Origin: Peribacillus asahii
GTDB taxonomy: Bacteria > Bacillota > Bacilli > Bacillales > DSM-1321
Assembly: GCF_003570725.1 (NCBI RefSeq)
Contig: NZ_QWVS01000007.1
Span: 1 to 62,248, forward strand
Direction of reading: 5' to 3'
Length of the DNA stretch: 62,248 nt
Shown here: positions 17,295 to 25,728 of the stretch, one piece after another
Position numbering within the stretch: the first letter of the stretch is position 1
Layout of the letters: each line of letters starts with the position of its first letter
Position numbers and translations under genes: made by a program
Notes under the pieces: generated by a model
Database searches by the model: none
Seen by the model: the letters and a program-made list of their open reading frames with translations, nothing else
What the model was told of the DNA's origin: nothing

Positions 17295-18059
17295 ATGCTT
17301 CAAGTTAAAAATGTTTGTAAATCCTACCGCTCAAACAAGGTATTGAACGATGTCTCTTTTCAAATACAGCAAGGTGAATGTCTGGGGTTGATTGGGGGGA
17401 GCGGGAGTGGAAAAAGTACACTAGCTAAATTGATATTAGGGCTCGACCAATCTGATAGAGGACAAATCACACTAAATGGCATAGATTTTCAGTGTTTAAA
17501 AGGAACTGAGCTTAGAAAGGCAAGGCGCCACGTTCAAGTTGTGTTTCAGGACCCAACAGCATCCTTAAATCCGAAGCTTCCTGTATGGAAATCTGTTATT
17601 GAGTCCCTAGAAAATTATCCTGATGTGGTTCCCTCTTTTTTAAAGGATGTAAGAAATGATAAGAAGCAGATGGCAGAAATCCTGCTCGAAAAAGTGGGTC
17701 TGAACAAAAGCCTGCTTGAAAGATATCCGCACCAGTTAAGCGGAGGTCAGCGTCAGAGAGCTGCGATTGCAAGAGGAATTAGCCTTCAGCCAAGCTTGCT
17801 TATATGCGACGAACCTACCTCCAGTTTAGATGTATCCATTCAAGCACAAATTCTAAACCTACTAAAGGAATTGAGAGAAGAGTTTAATATGTCCTACTTG
17901 TTTATTTCGCATGATATGGCCGCTGTTCGATATATATGTGAACGAATGGCCGTGTTAAAAGAAGGGATGCTCGTTGATTTATTTTTATCAGAAGATTTAT
18001 TTTCAAAAAGGCGACATCCCTATACGAGGAGGTTAGTAGAGGCGGCGGCAGAGAACTAA
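17295..18059 (+). CDS. cntF: ABC importer ATPase, second subunit
   Basis: 254 aa. Walker A GGSGSGKST, signature YPHQLSGGQRQRAAIARG, Walker B LLICDEPTSSLD, switch LFISHDMAA. It starts on the base after the cntD stop. The fold is complete but shorter than CntD, without the Cys-rich tail. It is the last gene of the uptake operon. Confidence 0.9.
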   Translation: MLQVKNVCKSYRSNKVLNDVSFQIQQGECLGLIGGSGSGKSTLAKLILGLDQSDRGQITLNGIDFQCLKGTELRKARRHVQVVFQDPTASLNPKLPVWKSVIESLENYPDVVPSFLKDVRNDKKQMAEILLEKVGLNKSLLERYPHQLSGGQRQRAAIARGISLQPSLLICDEPTSSLDVSIQAQILNLLKELREEFNMSYLFISHDMAAVRYICERMAVLKEGMLVDLFLSEDLFSKRRHPYTRRLVEAAAEN

Positions 18060-18141
18060 AACTAGCGAGGAATATGATTCAGAAGCGAGAAATCTTGAAA
18101 ATCCTTTTCTATGGGAGATATCTGTATTGCGTTAATAAAGC

Positions 18142-18163
18142 ACCCTTTTCATAAGGGTCTTTT
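18142..18163 (+). terminator. Terminator of the cnt uptake operon
   Basis: ACCCTT (18142-18147) pairs with AAGGGT (18153-18158), followed by CTTTTCC. A modest stem about 80 bases after cntF. Confidence 0.55.
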
Positions 18164-18247
18164 CCGTTATAAAAGAAATTGTAATGAGGTGCTTTACGAA
18201 TCATCGTTCTGGCGTAAAAACTCCAAGACAATTGCAATTATTTTGGG

Positions 18248-18316
18248 AGCATCGTCATTCATAGCGGAGAAGGACATTGAGATTCTATGTTTTTAACAAG
18301 TTATATTTGCACCAGA
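18248..18316. repeat. 69-bp dispersed repeat, copy 2
   Basis: Gap-free match to 3183-3251 (58 of 69 identical). Ends in TTTGCACCAGA, a motif also found at 35994 and 60795. Confidence 0.6.
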
Positions 18317-18372
18317 AGCCAAGAGAGGGTCCTATCCCTAAAGGAAAGAAACCCTTTATTATAAAATGTAGT

Positions 18373-18447
18373 TTAATAACCAATTATTTTGCTGAAAAGT
18401 TTAAGCAACAATTTTGTTGCTGGTGACCTTCTAATTTTTATCTTCAT
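18373..18447 (-). CDS. Very small cationic peptide, 24 aa, function unknown
   Basis: The minus strand has a full GGAGG ribosome binding site (complement of 18458-18462) nine bases before ATG 18447, then an ORF starting MKIKIRRSPATKLLLK and ending KIIGY. Seven of 24 residues are Lys or Arg and the middle is rich in Leu, giving an amphipathic or membrane-active character. I recognise no family. It lies between the cnt operon and the Cys-rich gene, both of which could be read through or independent. It may be a real small protein; translation is not proven. Confidence 0.45.
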   Translation of the reverse strand: MKIKIRRSPATKLLLKLFSKIIGY

Positions 18448-18530
18448 AAGATAATACCTCCTTAAACAAATGTGTTGAATAATTGTTCTTGAAGGAGAAC
18501 TCAAAAACGTATAAGAAAGTCGAATGATCA

Positions 18531-18713
18531 CTAAAAGCTTGTATTCATTCTCTTTTTAACGATATCTTTTGGGCTCCAGCAATCAAATTTATAGTTTGGT
18601 TTTGTTTGATAGTTAAGTCTTGAACATTGATAATCTATCTTCTTGTTGTTATCCTTTAGCACCCTAAAATGTTGACAACTAGCACAGCAATGATATCTGT
18701 TGTAAATTTCCAT
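18531..18713 (-). CDS. Conserved small Cys-rich protein, putative zinc-binding
   Basis: 60 aa. Reads MEIYNRYHCCASCQHF, then a second half YQCSRLNYQTKPNYKFDCWSPKD. Cys pairs CCxxC and later CS...C suggest a small metal-bound knuckle. Bacillaceae genomes contain similar short proteins as I recall, without a known function. ATG 18713 is six bases from AGGAGG; ATG 18716 is too close. Position next to a zinc-uptake system is suggestive only. Confidence 0.65.
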   Translation of the reverse strand: MEIYNRYHCCASCQHFRVLKDNNKKIDYQCSRLNYQTKPNYKFDCWSPKDIVKKRMNTSF

Positions 18714-18881
18714 CATAGGCCTCCTGATCCTTCCTTTCAATTAAAGAGCTCATTACATATCTGAACAACTCGTATATTAACAAAATATCAATTAGGTATT
18801 CCTTATTTTTACAATTTGTTTATCTTCTACTAATACTAAAACCGAGAATATGATTTGTCACTAGAATTTAATTACATATTT

Positions 18882-18930
18882 AAAAAGTATAAAAAATGCT
18901 AATGAACATAAAAAAAGTATAAAAAATGCT
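18882..18930 (+). promoter_or_regulatory. Tandem operator: two 19-base direct repeats 30 bases apart
   Basis: AAAAAGTATAAAAAATGCT occurs at 18882-18900 and again at 18912-18930, start to start 30 bases, so both face the same side of the helix. A hairpin CTAGAC (18929-18934) / GTCTAG (18947-18952) follows. Direct repeats are the usual targets of AraC-type response regulators. The same motif lies before the two-component genes at 25712. Confidence 0.6.
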
Positions 18931-19052
18931 AGACAACGTAAATAGCGTCTAGGGACAATGAAAATTCAGAAAATTATAATTAATATACAAGAAGGAAAGG
19001 GAGGACCTTCAATTAAAGAGGGAGTTTTAAAAAATTGAAAGGAGTATCACTC

Positions 19053-19889
19053 TTGAAAGAACTAAAAGGGGAATTAATTGCAGAGTTTGTTGGCAGCTTT
19101 ATTTTGATTTTTTTAGGTGCAGGCTGTGTAGCTGCTCTTGTTTTAAATGGAGCTCAATACACGATGTGGGATATAGGGATGATTTGGGGAGTAGCTGTAA
19201 GTCTGGCTCTTTATTTAACGGCAGCCATATCGGGAGCGCATATTAACCCAGCGGTCACATTAGCGCTTGCTGTTTATCGCGGGTTTTCTTGGGCTAAGGT
19301 ATTACCCTATATTTTAGTGCAAACAATAGGAACCTTTACAGCAGCCGCCTTAGTATACGGACTCTATTATAATGGTTTCCTTCACTATGAAACAACAAAC
19401 GAAGTGATTCGCGGGAGTGCACAAAGTCTAACTTTGGCTAGTATTTTTTCTACCTACCCTGCTTTCTATCTAAATCATTTTCAAGCTGCATGTGTTGAGA
19501 TTGTTATAACTGCCTTGTTAGTAGCTGCTATATTTTCCTTTATTGACGAACGAAATTCATTTGCTCCCACAAAAGCCTTATTTCCTTTGGCAGTAGGAAT
19601 CGTTATCGCTGTAATCGGCGGAGCCTTTGGTGTGTTGACTGGGTTTGCAATGAATCCAGCACGGGATTTTGGGCCTAGATTATTCACAGCGCTAGTCGGC
19701 TGGGGACCTGTCGCTTTCGATGGAATAAAAGGATATTTTTGGGTTCCTCTTATCGCGCCAATGATTGGGGCTGTGATAGGGGGAGGATTGTATGATTATC
19801 TCATCAGCAAATATCTTCCTTCTAAAGGTTCTGCTTTGCAAGAAAAAGAGGATACTCAGGAAGAAATCGCCGCTTCTTCCGAAACTTAA
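19053..19889 (+). CDS. Glycerol/diol facilitator (MIP/aquaporin family)
   Basis: Membrane channel of the GlpF/PduF kind, about 278 aa, six helices plus two NPA half-helices: SGAHINPAVTLAL and GFAMNPARDFGPR. The second motif with NPAR and Asp is that of glycerol facilitators rather than water-only aquaporins. TTG 19053 is used because AAAGGAG lies ten bases upstream; TTG 19035 precedes that site. It sits 35 bases before the dehydratase large subunit and would bring in glycerol or 1,2-propanediol. Confidence 0.9.
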   Translation: MKELKGELIAEFVGSFILIFLGAGCVAALVLNGAQYTMWDIGMIWGVAVSLALYLTAAISGAHINPAVTLALAVYRGFSWAKVLPYILVQTIGTFTAAALVYGLYYNGFLHYETTNEVIRGSAQSLTLASIFSTYPAFYLNHFQAACVEIVITALLVAAIFSFIDERNSFAPTKALFPLAVGIVIAVIGGAFGVLTGFAMNPARDFGPRLFTALVGWGPVAFDGIKGYFWVPLIAPMIGAVIGGGLYDYLISKYLPSKGSALQEKEDTQEEIAASSET

Positions 19890-19923
19890 TAATGTTAAAT
19901 AATGATAGAAAGAGGGATATTCT

Positions 19924-21591
19924 ATGCTACGTTCAAAACGATTTGAGATTTTAGAAAAAAGACCCGTTAATAAAGATGGATTTGTAATAGAATGGCCTGA
20001 AATGGGATTTGTCGCTATGTCAAGTCCGAATGATCCAAAACCTTCTATCAGAGTAGAAAATGGCCAGATAGTAGAATTGGATGAAAAAAAACGAGAAAAC
20101 TTTGATATGCTGGACCAGTTTATTGCAGATTACACGATTGATGCAAGCATAGTTGAAGAAGTCATGGCTCTTGCCAGCTTAGAGATTGCCCGAAAACTTG
20201 TGGATATTAATGTGTCCCGTTCAGAAATTGTAAAGCTGTCAAAAGGTCTCACACCTGCAAAAGTGCTGGAAGTTCTCAATCATATGAATGTTGTAGAAAT
20301 GATGATGGCTTTACAAAAGATGAGAGCAAGGAAAACACCCTCTAACCAATGTCATGTCACAAATGTACGCGATAACCCTGTATTAATGGCGGCGGATGCT
20401 GCAGAAGCGGGACTCTATGGATTTGACGAACAAGAAACGACCGTTGGAGTTGCCCGTTATGCTCCTTTTAATGCGTTAGCATTACTCGTGGGTTCCCAAA
20501 CGGCAAGGAATGGAGTCTTAACTCAAGATTCTTTAGAAGAAGCGACTGAACTTCGTTTAGCAATGCTTGGGATGACTTCTTATGCGGAAACTGTTTCGAT
20601 TTATGGTACGGAATCTGTTTTTATAGACGGGGATGATACACCTTGGTCCAAGTCATTTTTAGCCTCTGCCTATGCTTCAAGGGGAGCTAAAATGCGCTTT
20701 ACATCAGGTACTGGCTCTGAGGTGCAAATGGCCGGGGCAGAAGGGAAATCTATGCTTTATTTAGAAATTCGCTGCGTCATGATGGCGAAAGGAGCAGGGG
20801 TTCAAGGACTGCAAAATGGTTCCATCAGTTGCATTGGCATCCCATCCTCTGTACCGAGCGGGATTCGTGCTGTCTTAGCAGAAAACTTAGCTACTACATT
20901 ATTTGATATGGAGGTAGCTTCAGGAAACGACCAAACTTTCTCACATTCGGAAATCCGCCGGAGTGCAAAAATGTTGTGTCAAATGCTGCCTGGTACAGAT
21001 TTTATCTTTTCCGGATACGCTGCTGTACCGAACAATGAAGATATGTTTGCCGGTTCTAATATGGATTCTAGTGATTTAGATGATTACTTGATTATTCAGC
21101 GGGACATGATGGTGGACGGCGGATTAAAGCCGGTGGATGAAGAAAGCGTTATTGAGGTTCGCTACCAGGCAGCCAAAGCTTTACAAGCTATTTTTGAAGA
21201 GCTGGGATTCCCGATTATTACAAATGAGGAAGTGGAAGCAGCTACTTATGCGAATAGCAGTGAAGATATGCCGCAGCGAAATGTTGTTGAAGATTTAAAA
21301 GCGGCAGAGCGAATTTTACGAGATGGGATTTCGGGATATGATATAGCTCTCATCTTAGCTAAGACTGGATATCGACAAACGGCCGAACGGATTTTCAATA
21401 TGCTGAAACAAAGGGTAGCTGGCGACTATTTGCATACATCGGCCATTATTAATAAAGATAATGTCGTTATAAGCGCGGTAAACGATGAAAACGATTACAT
21501 GGGACCTGGAACAGGATACCGCCTCAGTCCGGAAAGATGGGAAGAAATTAAAAACATTCGTCAAGCCATCAGTCCGAAAGACTTTGATTAA
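19924..21591 (+). CDS. pduC: B12-dependent diol/glycerol dehydratase, large (alpha) subunit
   Basis: Adenosylcobalamin-dependent radical enzyme that turns 1,2-diols or glycerol into aldehydes and water. 555 aa. With a one-residue offset from Klebsiella oxytoca numbering, all substrate and Ca/K-site residues I know are present: Q142 and H144 (NQCHVTN), E171, E222 (AETVSIYG), Q297 (LQNGS), D336 (SGNDQTF) and S363 (IFSGY). The start ATG 19924 gives the expected length. Propanediol versus glycerol preference cannot be decided. First of an operon running to 25277. Confidence 0.95.
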   Translation: MLRSKRFEILEKRPVNKDGFVIEWPEMGFVAMSSPNDPKPSIRVENGQIVELDEKKRENFDMLDQFIADYTIDASIVEEVMALASLEIARKLVDINVSRSEIVKLSKGLTPAKVLEVLNHMNVVEMMMALQKMRARKTPSNQCHVTNVRDNPVLMAADAAEAGLYGFDEQETTVGVARYAPFNALALLVGSQTARNGVLTQDSLEEATELRLAMLGMTSYAETVSIYGTESVFIDGDDTPWSKSFLASAYASRGAKMRFTSGTGSEVQMAGAEGKSMLYLEIRCVMMAKGAGVQGLQNGSISCIGIPSSVPSGIRAVLAENLATTLFDMEVASGNDQTFSHSEIRRSAKMLCQMLPGTDFIFSGYAAVPNNEDMFAGSNMDSSDLDDYLIIQRDMMVDGGLKPVDEESVIEVRYQAAKALQAIFEELGFPIITNEEVEAATYANSSEDMPQRNVVEDLKAAERILRDGISGYDIALILAKTGYRQTAERIFNMLKQRVAGDYLHTSAIINKDNVVISAVNDENDYMGPGTGYRLSPERWEEIKNIRQAISPKDFD

Positions 21592-21605
21592 GGGAGGAAT
21601 CGAAC

Positions 21606-22184
21606 ATGACGACATCATCATTTTCAATAGAGATGAAATTAACGGAAATTGGGACGGCGGTAAAAGGGACGAACCCTAGGGAAGTTATTGTAGCCGTAGC
21701 CCCTGCTTTTGGAAAAGAGATGAATAAAACCATTATGAGAATCAATCACGCTTCTGTTCTGCGCGAAATCCTTTCGGGGATTGAGGAGCAAGGAGCTGTT
21801 CCCCGTGTCATTCGCAGCTTGCGCACGGCCGACTTGGCTTTTATGGCGCACGGAGCAGCCAAAATGAGCGGTTCAGGTATCAGCATTGGTTTGCAGTCAC
21901 GGGGAACAGCAGTGATTCATCAGCGTGATTTGGATCCGCTAACCAATCTTGAATTATTTCCTCAATCTCCGTTAATTACTCTAGAAATGTACCGAGCAAT
22001 TGGACGGAATGCAGCCATGTATGCATTAGGAGAAAGCCCAAATCCTGTTCCGGTGGTAAATGACGAAATGGCACGGCCGAAATACCAGGCGGCGGCAGCT
22101 CTGCTTTATTTAAAAGAATGCCAGTCGCTTGTGCCAGATCAGAAGCCTGTTGAATTAAAAGCGGAATTTTTAATAAAAGACTAG
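21606..22184 (+). CDS. pduD: Diol/glycerol dehydratase, medium (beta) subunit
   Basis: 192 aa, with the Rossmann-like domain that holds cobalamin together with the alpha subunit (PREVIVAVAPAFG, then LQSRGTAVIHQRDLDPL). Microcompartment-type PduD proteins are about 224 aa with an extra N-terminal targeting helix; this protein starts directly on the core (MTTSSFSIEMKLTEIG), the length of soluble glycerol dehydratase DhaB2. That agrees with the absence of shell genes. It is spaced 14 bases after the alpha subunit gene. Confidence 0.93.
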   Translation: MTTSSFSIEMKLTEIGTAVKGTNPREVIVAVAPAFGKEMNKTIMRINHASVLREILSGIEEQGAVPRVIRSLRTADLAFMAHGAAKMSGSGISIGLQSRGTAVIHQRDLDPLTNLELFPQSPLITLEMYRAIGRNAAMYALGESPNPVPVVNDEMARPKYQAAAALLYLKECQSLVPDQKPVELKAEFLIKD

Positions 22185-22196
22185 GAGGAAAAATAG

Positions 22197-22643
22197 ATGG
22201 AAAATTTAACGAAACAACAAACGAAAAACTTAACAAAAGAAAACTATCCGCTCGGTTCAAAAAATCCGGATTTGCTATTTACACCTACCGGAAAAGCGTA
22301 CAATGAGTTAACACTGGATGCTGCCTTAAAAGGAGAAGTAACAGGAGCAGATTTGCGCATCAGTCCGAAAACGCTTGAAATGCATGCAGACATCAGTGAA
22401 AGTTTAGGAAGAACACAACTGGCAAAAAACTTCCGCCGGGCAGCTGAAATGATTAATATATCGGATGCTCGTATATTACAAATCTATAATGCTATGCGCC
22501 CTAACCGTTCGACTAAAGAAGAGCTTTTAGCGATTGCCAATGAATTAGAAGAAGAATACGGAGCGATAGAAAACGCCGGATTAATCCGCGAAGCTGCGGA
22601 TGTGTATGAAAGGCGCGGAAGATTAAGGAAGAGTGAGGACTAA
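22197..22643 (+). CDS. pduE: Diol/glycerol dehydratase, small (gamma) subunit
   Basis: 148 aa. Conserved blocks NYPLGSKNPD, TPTGKAYNELTLD, ADLRISPKTLEMHADI, LAKNFRRAAEM and YNAMRPNRSTKEEL match the PduE/DhaB3 family. Slightly longer than DhaB3, shorter than microcompartment PduE. It completes the alpha2-beta2-gamma2 holoenzyme. GGAGG precedes ATG 22197. Confidence 0.93.
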   Translation: MENLTKQQTKNLTKENYPLGSKNPDLLFTPTGKAYNELTLDAALKGEVTGADLRISPKTLEMHADISESLGRTQLAKNFRRAAEMINISDARILQIYNAMRPNRSTKEELLAIANELEEEYGAIENAGLIREAADVYERRGRLRKSED

Positions 22644-22649
22644 AGATTG

Positions 22650-24500
22650 ATGAAAAAAATTTTAGCCGGTGTAGATATCGGCAATTCATCGACTGAAGTG
22701 GCAATCGCAAGCGTGGAGGGAGATCATGCTGAATTTCTTTCCCAGCATTTAGTCAAAACAACGGGCATAAAAGGAACTATTGATAATGTGAAAGGCATCC
22801 GCCGTGCTTTGCAGGAAGCAGCTAAAAAGGCGGGCATCGAGCTAAAAGACATTGATCTTATCCGATTGAATGATGCTGTGCCAGTTATTGGAGATCTGGC
22901 GATGGATTTGATTAGCGAAACGATTATTACTGAATCTTCCATGATTGGCCATAATCCGGATACGCCAGGCGGAGCCGGTTTAGGCGTCGGGGTAACGATT
23001 TTAATCAATGAATTATTTGAGGTAGAGGAAAAAGACCAGGATTATATTGCTGTTATACCTAAATCTTTTGATTATGAATGGGTTGCCCAACGTTTGAATC
23101 AAGCAGAAAGCAAAGGAATATCCATTACCGGAGCAATTGTTCAAAAAGATGACGGAGTGTTAATACACAACCGCCTGAACAAAAAAATTCCCATCGTAGA
23201 TGAGGTCGCTTTAATTGAAAAAGTTCCTCTTTTGAAACTAGCAGCGGTAGAAGTCGCTTTACCAGGTCATGTGATTCGGACGTTAAGTAACCCATACGGT
23301 CTTTCTACCGTCTTTCAGCTGGATCCAGATCAGACGATACAAATTGCTTTAGTCGCTAAAGCACTAGTTGGCAATCGATCGGCCGTAGTAATCCGAACAC
23401 CACAAGGGGAAGTAGTGGAACGGAAAATAGAAGCTGGACGGATCATTTTAATCGGGACGAATAACCAACAACTGGAAGTATCCATTAACGATGGGGCAGA
23501 AGCAATTATGAATACGTATGAAAAACTAGAAATGCTGGATACGCTGGCAGATGTCCGAGGAGAAACAGGAACGAATGTCGGAGGGATGTTTAACGGTCTC
23601 CGTCATGATTTAGCCGAGCTTACAGGACAATTGTCAAATGAAATTACCATCTCTGATTTTTTGGCCGTTGATGCGGTAATTCCGACTTCTATTAGTGGAG
23701 CAATGGCGGGTGAGCTTTCCATGGAAAGTGGCGTTGCTTTAGCCTCAATGGTAAAAACAGATAAAGTTCCTGTTCAAAGAGTTGCGTCTTTATTGGAAAA
23801 AGAAATTGGGATTGCAGTAGAAGTTGGCGGTGTTGAAGCGGAAATGGCCATTTGCGGAGCCTTAACGACGCCTGGTACGAGAAAACCGATTGTTATTCTT
23901 GATATGGGCGGTGGTTCAACGGATGCTGCCATGATGAATAAAGCCGGCAAAATTACCTCAAGTCACTTGGCCGGTGCAGGAGATATGGTCACGATGCTAA
24001 TTAATTCTGAACTTGCTTTAGGGGATAAGGAACTGGCTGAAAAAATTAAAAAGTATCCTTTAGGAAAGGTACTGAGTTTATTCCATATGCAGTTAGAAGA
24101 TGGAACGATGCTATTTTCTGAAACTCCTTTTCCCCCGTACACATTCGGGAAAGTCGTGATTCGGGAAGAACAGGACCTCACACCTTTATCAAGCAAAGTA
24201 TCTATGGAAAAAATCAGGGAAATCCGACGGAGCGCTAAGCGGAGAGTGTTTGTAACAAATGCGTTGCGTGCTCTTAAGCGGGTCATTCCGACAGGCAATT
24301 TAAAACACTTGTCTTTTGTTGCCATGGTAGGGGGATCAGCACTTGATTTTGAAATTCCGCAAATGTTAACAGAGGAACTAGGCAAGTACGGCATTGTAGC
24401 TGGTTTTGCCAATATACGCGGCACAGAAGGCCCGCGAAATGCAGTTGCTACCGGCTTGGTCTTATCCTCTGTCAGAATCGGGCATGAGGTATTGAAATGA
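22650..24500 (+). CDS. ddrA: Diol dehydratase-reactivating factor, large subunit
   Basis: ATPase (PduG/DhaF/DdrA) of 616 aa that releases damaged cobalamin from inactivated dehydratase. The actin/Hsp70-like motifs are visible: ILAGVDIGNSSTEVA at the N-terminus and IVILDMGGGSTDAAMM about two thirds along, with VAMVGGSALDFEIP near the C-terminus. ATG 22650 is used rather than TTG 22647. The stop overlaps the small subunit start (ATGA). B12 radical enzymes of this class die by suicide inactivation with glycerol, so the gene supports real function. Confidence 0.93.
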   Translation: MKKILAGVDIGNSSTEVAIASVEGDHAEFLSQHLVKTTGIKGTIDNVKGIRRALQEAAKKAGIELKDIDLIRLNDAVPVIGDLAMDLISETIITESSMIGHNPDTPGGAGLGVGVTILINELFEVEEKDQDYIAVIPKSFDYEWVAQRLNQAESKGISITGAIVQKDDGVLIHNRLNKKIPIVDEVALIEKVPLLKLAAVEVALPGHVIRTLSNPYGLSTVFQLDPDQTIQIALVAKALVGNRSAVVIRTPQGEVVERKIEAGRIILIGTNNQQLEVSINDGAEAIMNTYEKLEMLDTLADVRGETGTNVGGMFNGLRHDLAELTGQLSNEITISDFLAVDAVIPTSISGAMAGELSMESGVALASMVKTDKVPVQRVASLLEKEIGIAVEVGGVEAEMAICGALTTPGTRKPIVILDMGGGSTDAAMMNKAGKITSSHLAGAGDMVTMLINSELALGDKELAEKIKKYPLGKVLSLFHMQLEDGTMLFSETPFPPYTFGKVVIREEQDLTPLSSKVSMEKIREIRRSAKRRVFVTNALRALKRVIPTGNLKHLSFVAMVGGSALDFEIPQMLTEELGKYGIVAGFANIRGTEGPRNAVATGLVLSSVRIGHEVLK

Positions 24501-24829
24501 ATAAAAGTAGCATTTATATTACGATTTTATATAATAGCGCTCTCCCTCCTAATCAAATTCAAGAAGTCTGTGCCGGATTGGAAGAAGAAGGGGTCCCGTT
24601 TTTACTCCAAAAGTGGGACAAAGCGGGCAGTTTTATTGAACTAGGAAAGGAAGCAGCATCCAGATCCCCTTTGGAAGTGGGAATTGGCATTGATCAAAAT
24701 GAAGATTTATGCGTGCATCACGATAAGTTGAAGCAAGAAGAACCATATTTACAAGACAAACTTCAAAACGGGCGCACATTAGGAAAAAACGCAGCCCGCC
24801 TGATTAAAGGCTTACCACTATCTTTATAG
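24497..24829 (+). CDS. ddrB: Diol dehydratase-reactivating factor, small subunit
   Basis: 110 aa PduH/DhaG-type protein. It swaps with the dehydratase beta subunit during reactivation. Recognisable by IYITILYNSALPPNQIQEVCAGLEEEGVP and the C-terminal LGKNAARLIKG. Starts four bases inside the large subunit gene (ATGA overlap), so the two are made in equal amounts. Confidence 0.9.
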   Translation: MNKSSIYITILYNSALPPNQIQEVCAGLEEEGVPFLLQKWDKAGSFIELGKEAASRSPLEVGIGIDQNEDLCVHHDKLKQEEPYLQDKLQNGRTLGKNAARLIKGLPLSL

Positions 24830-24848
24830 CAGGAAAGGATGGGAAAAG

Positions 24849-25277
24849 ATGAGTCAGATTAATTTAGAATTAGCGAAAAAACTGATTGAAAGTGCTGAAA
24901 AGGAAGCGAACGAAATCAAAGTCCCTATGGTCATTAGCATTGTTGATGAGGGAGGGAATTTCATAGCCTGCCATCGCATGGATAATGCTTTGTTAGTCAG
25001 CGTAGATATTGCTCAAAATAAAGCATGGACTTCAGTAGCTATGAAAATGCCGACAGCAGATTTGGCGCAGGCAGCTGGAGCGGGAAAAGAGCTTTATGGT
25101 ATTAATACAACAAATAATGGACGGGTTGTTGTGTTTGGCGGGGGAATTCCATTATGGAAAGACGGCCAAGTTATTGGTGCTGTAGGTGTCAGTGGTGGTT
25201 CTGTAGAACAGGATATACAAGTCGCTCAGTCCGCTGTGCAAGTATTTAGTGAGTTGGAATACTTGTTAAATGGTTAA
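24849..25277 (+). CDS. GlcG/HbpS/PduO C-terminal-domain protein
   Basis: 142 aa heme/corrinoid-binding-like domain (DUF336 type), with VPMVISIVDEGGNFIACHRMD and the glycine-rich GAVGVSGGSVEQD. In pdu operons this fold is found as the C-terminal half of PduO and next to dehydratase genes; a role in cobalamin or heme handling is inferred. It is the last gene of the operon and is not the adenosyltransferase domain of PduO, which is not present here. Confidence 0.85.
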   Translation: MSQINLELAKKLIESAEKEANEIKVPMVISIVDEGGNFIACHRMDNALLVSVDIAQNKAWTSVAMKMPTADLAQAAGAGKELYGINTTNNGRVVVFGGGIPLWKDGQVIGAVGVSGGSVEQDIQVAQSAVQVFSELEYLLNG

Positions 25278-25514
25278 CCGATTTGCAGAATATAGTTTTG
25301 AATTATCTCATTTCGTTGTAGATGCATACTAAATTCTGTTCAAAATGTACCCTTAGGACTACCCATTACTTTTACTTTACGGTTCTAAGAGTGCAATCTA
25401 TTTAAACGGAAAGATTGTATATATTTGAGATTCATATAAAATTTGGTGATAGAAGTAAGACAAGTCTTATTTATGTTTCCAAGATGAATGATTGTACGGA
25501 AGCTTATGGTATAA

Positions 25515-25552
25515 ATAAAAGAGCTAATTCAATTGGATTAGCTCTTTTATTT
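25515..25552 (+). terminator. Terminator of the dehydratase operon
   Basis: A perfect 14-bp stem (25515-25528 with 25537-25550) and an eight-base loop, T-rich end. It stands about 240 bases after the last gene; the stretch 25278-25514 shows no gene. Confidence 0.8.
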
Positions 25553-25711
25553 ATATAATATTTACGCATGATTCAAAACAAACTGTTTTATGTTGGAGCA
25601 GGGTTAGCAACTCCTAAAGGAAAAACGTTGGATGGCTTATATTGGAATCAGACGTTGTTTTCTTGGAAAAGAAATAGATAGAATGGAAGAAAGCTTATTA
25701 TTAGTGATGTT

Positions 25712-25728
25712 TTACAAAAAATGCTAAT
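25712..25728 (+). promoter_or_regulatory. Third copy of the dehydratase-operon operator motif
   Basis: TTACAAAAAATGCTAAT matches 18887-18903 (GTATAAAAAATGCTAAT) at 15 of 17 positions. It stands about 110 bases before the histidine kinase start, so the two-component system may control itself through the same site as the dehydratase operon. Confidence 0.5.

Noticed and set aside
18111..18296. 61-aa plus-strand ORF after cntF
   Set aside because: It runs through the terminator hairpin and a dispersed repeat, has no ribosome binding site and no protein-like pattern.
18741..19052. Cobalamin riboswitch before the dehydratase operon
   Set aside because: I looked for the B12-box core (GCCACTG) and did not find it; the region holds direct repeats and a short hairpin instead.
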